Source: Macrotrachela quadricornifera
Lineage: Eukaryota; Rotifera; Eurotatoria; Philodinida; Philodinidae
NCBI GenBank assembly: GCA_022393335.1
Contig: JAJEKB010021213.1
Coordinates: 431,600 to 495,599, forward strand
Length of the DNA: 64,000 nt
Reading direction: 5' to 3'
The notes under the pieces are model-generated. The model was given only the letters and a program-made list of their open reading frames with translations. It did no database searches and was not told the DNA's origin. This document shows positions 59,246 through 64,000 of this stretch, piece after piece (positions within the stretch are counted from its first letter, which is position 1; each line of letters begins with the position of its first letter). The position numbers and the translations under genes were made by a program.

Positions 59246-62200
59246 CTTACATGACATGAGTAATTTCCAATTAAATATTGAATATTTTGACTTGCATCAC
59301 ATTCGAAGATATTCTACGTATATTTGTGAATGATTTAAATTTTTCATATGACAGATTAAAAGGAAAATTATCTTTTTATTAATTTAAAAAATGATTTGCT
59401 TTGTCTTCGGCTCATCTCTCATGACCAGTGTCAAATGAAGATTGAATTTTTGAGAAAATATAGCTTGTCATAAGCTATAATCATATATGATATGAAAAAA
59501 AATATATATGCGTGAGCGTTGTGAATGCGAATCAATTAGTTTCTATTTTCATTTTTAACTCTTTTCTTTATGTTTTATTATGATAAGATAAATATGCACG
59601 TGGTAGAGAGGTTACGTAGAGTATAACTTTTAAATAATAATTTTAATTCAATAGTATTGTAAATCAGATAGAAATATATCTTGTTAAATAACTTATAAGA
59701 TCAGTATGTATTAAAGATACTTAGATGTTATTAATTCAGAAAAGAATACATTTTAATGGATGATTTACAAAATAATTGTTTTTCTTCTTATATTATTCAT
59801 CATTTCAATTAAAATACTTATCTCAATAAAGATAGTTCTGTGCCAATCATAATTTTAATTGATTTAAATATGAAAGCAGTAACTAGTGAATATGGTCGTC
59901 CGACAATTGGAAGAATCTTTCGAAATTTTATTCAATAATTATTATAGAATGTGTTCGGCTATGCTCATTTCTTCAGCCAACAAGGATTAAAGGACGACAT
60001 AAATCGTGAATCTAGATTATCTAAGTCTAAATTATGAATTTTTATAATTTTTCTTTTGTTTTAAGTTGGTTTTATATGTTCAATCTTTCAGATATATAAT
60101 ATTAATAATTTTTTACTTTCTTATATAGATCAACGATTGTAATGTAAAAACGATACCTTTTTTTATCTAGAGAAATAAATCATTATTGAACAATCAATGA
60201 TTAAATGCATTTTATAATGGAGGGCAAGAGAGCGCTCGATATCACTATTTTTAAACAAAAACTAATAAACAATTTTTTAAAAATATTTTAGACATTGAGA
60301 TGTTCACAATGCAGACACGACCTAATCCATTGTCTTTTCATATATAAACAAAGAGAGAAAAAGAAGAAAAAACATCACACTTATGACCTGTCTCTTACAT
60401 CATCTACTTTTCTTTATTCGTTCATTGTTTCTTCCTTTCTTGTCATCATTTTCAATGAGTTGAACGATATAAAATTGAATGCTTCAACTTCTTTCTCTTT
60501 TGATTTCTTATCAATTTTATCGACTTGTTGATATGATAAAATAAAAGCTTTTTCTAAAAAAATATCTGACTATCACGCAGAGACAAAAAAAACTTTAATT
60601 AATCAATCATCTGTATGATGGCAGCACTATTATTTTCAATTGCTCTCTAGTTAAACATCGAAGAAGTTGGTTGACGATTTCGACTTCTTGAACGTTGGTG
60701 TTTGGCAAAAAGACTTTTTCCTAAAAAAAGCTTGTCAGCGCAGCCCTTTTAGGGCTAAAATGTGGAACTCACATATTCATATAAGATAGGAGCTGTGTCA
60801 CTGTAAATTTTTTATAATGTTAGTGCTCTACATTGATAGATATATATTTACGGCAAAGCTTTAAGGTGGAAGAGAACGATGATAAAACACAGGAATCATT
60901 TATTGCGTCGTGTCTGCTGCAATGGGGAGGTATTTTTGATAGAGATATCTGCAATGAAGACCTGTCTGTAATTGGAGCTGGTCTATAAGGGGAGAGCTCG
61001 AAAAGTGTCGACTTAAAATTTACATTCACTCTTTTTCTTCGAAAAAATATAGCCACGCCTGTCATATCTGCGACGGTCAGGAAGCGTTGCTAAGGAAAAT
61101 TTGTACTCAATGACCTTTGACCGCGGTTGCTATGGAAACTGTCTTTTGACCTTGGCTGCTAAGGATGTCCGTAAGGGGGGGGGGAGCCGCAAAACTTCGA
61201 CTTACAACTTACACTCACATTTTTCATATGTGAGTTTCACAAAAAACAACATGATAACTTGTTATTCATCTAGTGCAAAAATCAGTTGGTTGACAAAGAA
61301 AATAGTTATCCTTTTCTTAACCCTTTCCTGAAGGCAGCAATATCACAGAGAGACCACTATTAATATTTTCTAATATTCAATTTCTTTTTAACGGATTGGA
61401 AATAATTGCTCGAGCTGTCCACGTAACGGTTCACCAACGTGAGGAAAATTGATATATGCAGTTAGACAAAACCTATATAGGCATGTTGTAGAACAACATC
61501 GATAATGTCAGAAAGTGCATTTTTTAACTCTAAGGATGTTATTGTCTTTCAAAAAAAATTGTTGATACGAGGAATGCTCGTAGGACCAATGATACCTAGA
61601 ATATGTGGTTTGATTATGATCTAATTTTTTTTACTAGGAAATGTCATTATTTCTAAAGCTGATTATGTGATGCACATACAACTTACATAGACCCTTCATT
61701 TGTGTCATAAAATTTGGGCTTAATCATTTCTCGAAAAAGATATTTATTTTGACAAAGTAGTGCATTTCTCAGCGTGATTCCGTTACGGAAAATACTCTGT
61801 AATTTATTTTTTGCCACACGCAAGAAAGTTTTGAGTTTGTCAATAGGTGTTTCAACGCTAGTTTTTCATACCCTATCAGATACACTACATTGCTTTTTAA
61901 TCAATTTTTTCACCTGATTTAGCAAAATTTTTTTTCTTGTATTATCATCCTCATTAATACTCAAGGCACGGAGAACATTCAAGTACCTAATCAATCAATG
62001 TGAAAAGTTGCTTTATGACAGTTGCATTGAAATCAAAATATTTGCTTTCAAGAAATACACGTCTAACTACCAACAACTGATATAAACAACTTCATTGTCA
62101 TCGTTCTATACTATTTTCTAATATCGAAATAGATTTACCAATCATACACCACTATTTTGTTTGTTTCTTTCTAATTTCTATATTAATTAATCAATACTAT

Positions 62201-62299
62201 TCAAATATATAAGTATATACAAGTGATTGGACCGTTGTGGGATTCAAAATTAAACTAATAATTCTGTTAATTCGAGATGAGATATAAGTTTATCATGAT
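59246..62299. other. Gene-poor interval
   Basis: No convincing gene. 60990-61240 is less AT-rich and holds degenerate repeats: GACTTAMAATTTACATTCAC-like segments at about 61010 and 61200, and TGACC..TTGCTAAGGA-like segments near 61075, 61115 and 61140, plus a run of ten G. A CGTGATTCCGTTACGG motif lies at 61773. Confidence 0.4.
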
Positions 62300-62750
62300 C
62301 AACGTATCACTTCTGCAACTATTACGTCTGAGTTCAAGAATCGTTTTAGTCTACAACATCTAACAACTATGATGAACAAAACTGACATCAACATCAGTTG
62401 GAATTATTTCAGTTCATCACACGGAAAAGGAATAGTTGATTCAATTGGAGGTACTCTTAAGTGACTCGTTTGGTCCGAAATTTTAGAAGATGCTCAAGTT
62501 ACATCTGCTAAAGATTTTGTTAATGTTTATCATCGAAAGATAAAAACGATTAATGTTGGTCTTGTACAACAAGTTCAAATCGATGCAACCCGTGCATTAC
62601 TTGAACAATCTTTCGAAAAAACTGCTAGCGTACCGAATATTCGACAACAACACTATATTAATGCTTTACACAAAAATATTATTTATTATGGTTTATATTC
62701 GACAAGGGAAGAAAAGTATGTATTTCGATTTTAATATTTTTTTGTAATTT
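62300..62750 (+). pseudogene. Transposon-associated protein fragment
   Basis: The plus strand reads NWNYFSSSHGKGIVDSIGGT followed by LK, TGA and LVWSEILEDAQVTSAKDFVN, at about 62398-62530. An SSHGKGxxDSIGGTxK motif is, from memory, recurrent in repetitive, transposon-associated metazoan proteins; I cannot assign a superfamily. The frame is interrupted by TGA at about 62461 and a frameshift downstream (near 62580-62640). No terminal repeats located. Confidence 0.45.
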
Positions 62751-63710
62751 TCTTCTCCCAAAAGTAGTGATTTTCTATTATTCGTATACAAAGATGTTAT
62801 TGAATAGATCTAACATTGGATTAAAAGACATATCTATGTATATACTTTATTTATTTGCATTTTTTTGGATGACAAAGAAGTAATATTTTTGTGTTGTTAC
62901 AGCTGTTAGATATAGTTTTATTGATTATTTTATCATACATAATGTTTTATCTGACCCTCAATGAACTTATCTTTATGTTTTGAACACAAAAAATTTCACT
63001 AAAATCCAACATTTTTAAACCGTGATTCCCTCACGAAACTTTTTTCTAACTGTAGGACCATGTTGTTATATACTTTAAGTATGTTTATTTCTGCGTGTAG
63101 CTGGTCATAGGTACTATAACTTTTAAATACAAAAGATTTTTGTTACATTTATAGTTTCGCTAAACTTTTCAGTTCTTGATATGGTACTGAAAATACATTA
63201 CCATTTTTACTGATTCCGTCACGGGCATAATTTTAAATTTGTAAAAGAAGAACGAAATCTGATGAAACTTTTATGATATGTAGGGCAGGTTAGCTTGTAT
63301 ATCTTATCGAAGTAATCAACTTTAAACGACTAGTATGTGTTGCGATATTCTAGAGAGAAGGAGAAAAAACGTGATTCCGTCACGCTTGGACAGGTCGTGC
63401 TGAATTATATTGTAAATATTTTACTTAAATACCTGAGACTATATTGGTTATATTGAACACTTTCATTTTTTCGAGATTCAATAAATATTCAGCAAATGCT
63501 ATAAAAAAGATTTAGATAAGTAAAATTTGTTGAATAAAGAATATATTATATAATTTGGACTAACAAACAAAGATGTGTGAGGAAATCTTCAAGCTTTCTG
63601 ATAAGACATATGTGGATTTACGAAATCAAATATGACAACTAATCAAAAATGAAAAAATGTTTTGATTATAAAATTTTTTCAAAGGATGCAAAAAGAATTA
63701 AAAAACTTAC
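62751..63710. other. Gene-poor stretch with repeated short palindromic motif
   Basis: Three copies of a motif close to CGTGATTCCGTCACG occur at 63021, 63210 and 63370, with a fourth relative at 61773. No gene seen. Confidence 0.4.
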
Positions 63711-63901
63711 AATCACCAGTTTTTAATGCTTCAAATTCATCTTTCATCTTTTTGACCATTGGTAAAATGTTGAGCATCGTATAAGCCATTCTATTGTAAA
63801 GTTAATGAATACCATATATAATAATAAAGAAATACTAACTGTTCGCTAAATATAAATGATTCATTTAATTTATCCTTCAAATCCAAAACCGTATTGTTTT
63901 G
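63711..63901 (-). CDS. Two internal exons of a gene running off the right edge
   Basis: Exon 63901-63840 (acceptor AAG, donor GTTAGT) and exon 63790-63711 (acceptor ACAATAG, donor GTAAGT) join in frame and read LDLKDKLNESFIFSEQMAYT followed by MLNILPMVKKMKDEFEALKT. This is a helical, probably coiled-coil segment. Family not recognised. A further acceptor near 63651 would add a short C-terminal exon ending near 63590, but that is speculative. Upstream exons would lie beyond 64000; GTTAGCTC near 63992 may be another donor. Confidence 0.4.
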
Positions 63902-64000
63902 CTTTTTTTCATATCAGAAATTATACCTTTAAAAAATATTTTACAAAAACTCTAGCAATCAATTAAAGAAGAATAAATATATATGAGCTAACCTTCATAA

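Noticed and set aside
1..64000. tRNA, rRNA or CRISPR features
   Set aside because: No TTCRANNCY-type tRNA arms in context, no rRNA-like conserved stretches and no regularly spaced direct repeats were found by eye; a covariance-model scan would be decisive.
1..64000. Telomere-type or long tandem satellite arrays
   Set aside because: Only short simple repeats (TA, GT, GAT) are present; no array of a longer unit was seen.

Overview
The window is AT-rich eukaryotic DNA. Genes are split by many very short GT-AG introns, mostly 45-70 bp, and recognisable metazoan orthologs (TAF4, CLEC16A, a ZCCHC14/ZCCHC2-type protein, an NT5DC 5'-nucleotidase) sit among families that are strongly expanded in bdelloid rotifers: an ADP-ribosyltransferase fused to TPR repeats, NHL-repeat proteins, F-box/LRR-like proteins and ricin-type lectins. 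I therefore infer a bdelloid rotifer (Rotaria/Adineta-like). This is inference from gene content and architecture, not a database match. One assembly gap of 10 N lies at 13552-13561.

Layout. 1-3064 is mostly empty, with one decayed coding fragment. 3065-5790 (-) encodes an amidase that reads in frame, through four introns, into an N-terminal membrane-anchor segment. 7476-12258 (-) is a tight cluster of three housekeeping genes on one strand: a HAD phosphatase, an NT5DC-type nucleotidase (16 exons) and a miniature TAF4. 12259-23219 is gene-poor and full of wreckage: a ricin-type lectin cut by the gap, an unrecognised decayed gene, an F-box pseudogene, an ADP-ribosyltransferase pseudogene, an NHL-repeat pseudogene and a small inverted repeat. 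23220-26330 (-) is a 14-exon RhoGEF with C2-PDZ-DH-PH architecture, preceded by about 5 kb without clear genes.

31591-34827 holds two divergent, intronless, secreted small-protein paralogs. Between them lies a 936-bp near-perfect hairpin with TA target duplication and mariner-like ends. 36893-39736 (-) is an intact, intronless ART-TPR protein. 40503-44471 (+) is a two-thioredoxin, two-ZZ-finger protein with one very long intron. A second mariner/Tc1-like hairpin follows at 44601-45405.

46647-54965 is a second gene-dense block: a ZCCHC14/2-like CCHC protein (-), a type II membrane protein with Cys-rich modules and a probable lectin-like propeller (+), a 122-aa membrane protein (+), and an unrecognised Gln/Pro/Ser-rich protein (-). 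56241-58945 (-) is a heavily damaged CLEC16A copy, bracketed by diverged inverted repeats at 56053 and 59245. The last 5 kb carries a transposon-like fragment, a recurring short palindromic motif and two exons of a gene running off the right edge.

The split gene models were joined by hand. In each model given as intact, every intron has GT-AG ends and the summed exon length is a multiple of three. Pseudogene limits are approximate. The proteins do not form one obvious pathway. The most unusual items are the membrane-anchored amidase, the secreted paralog pair around a hairpin element, the C2-PDZ-DH-PH exchange factor and the Trx/ZZ protein.
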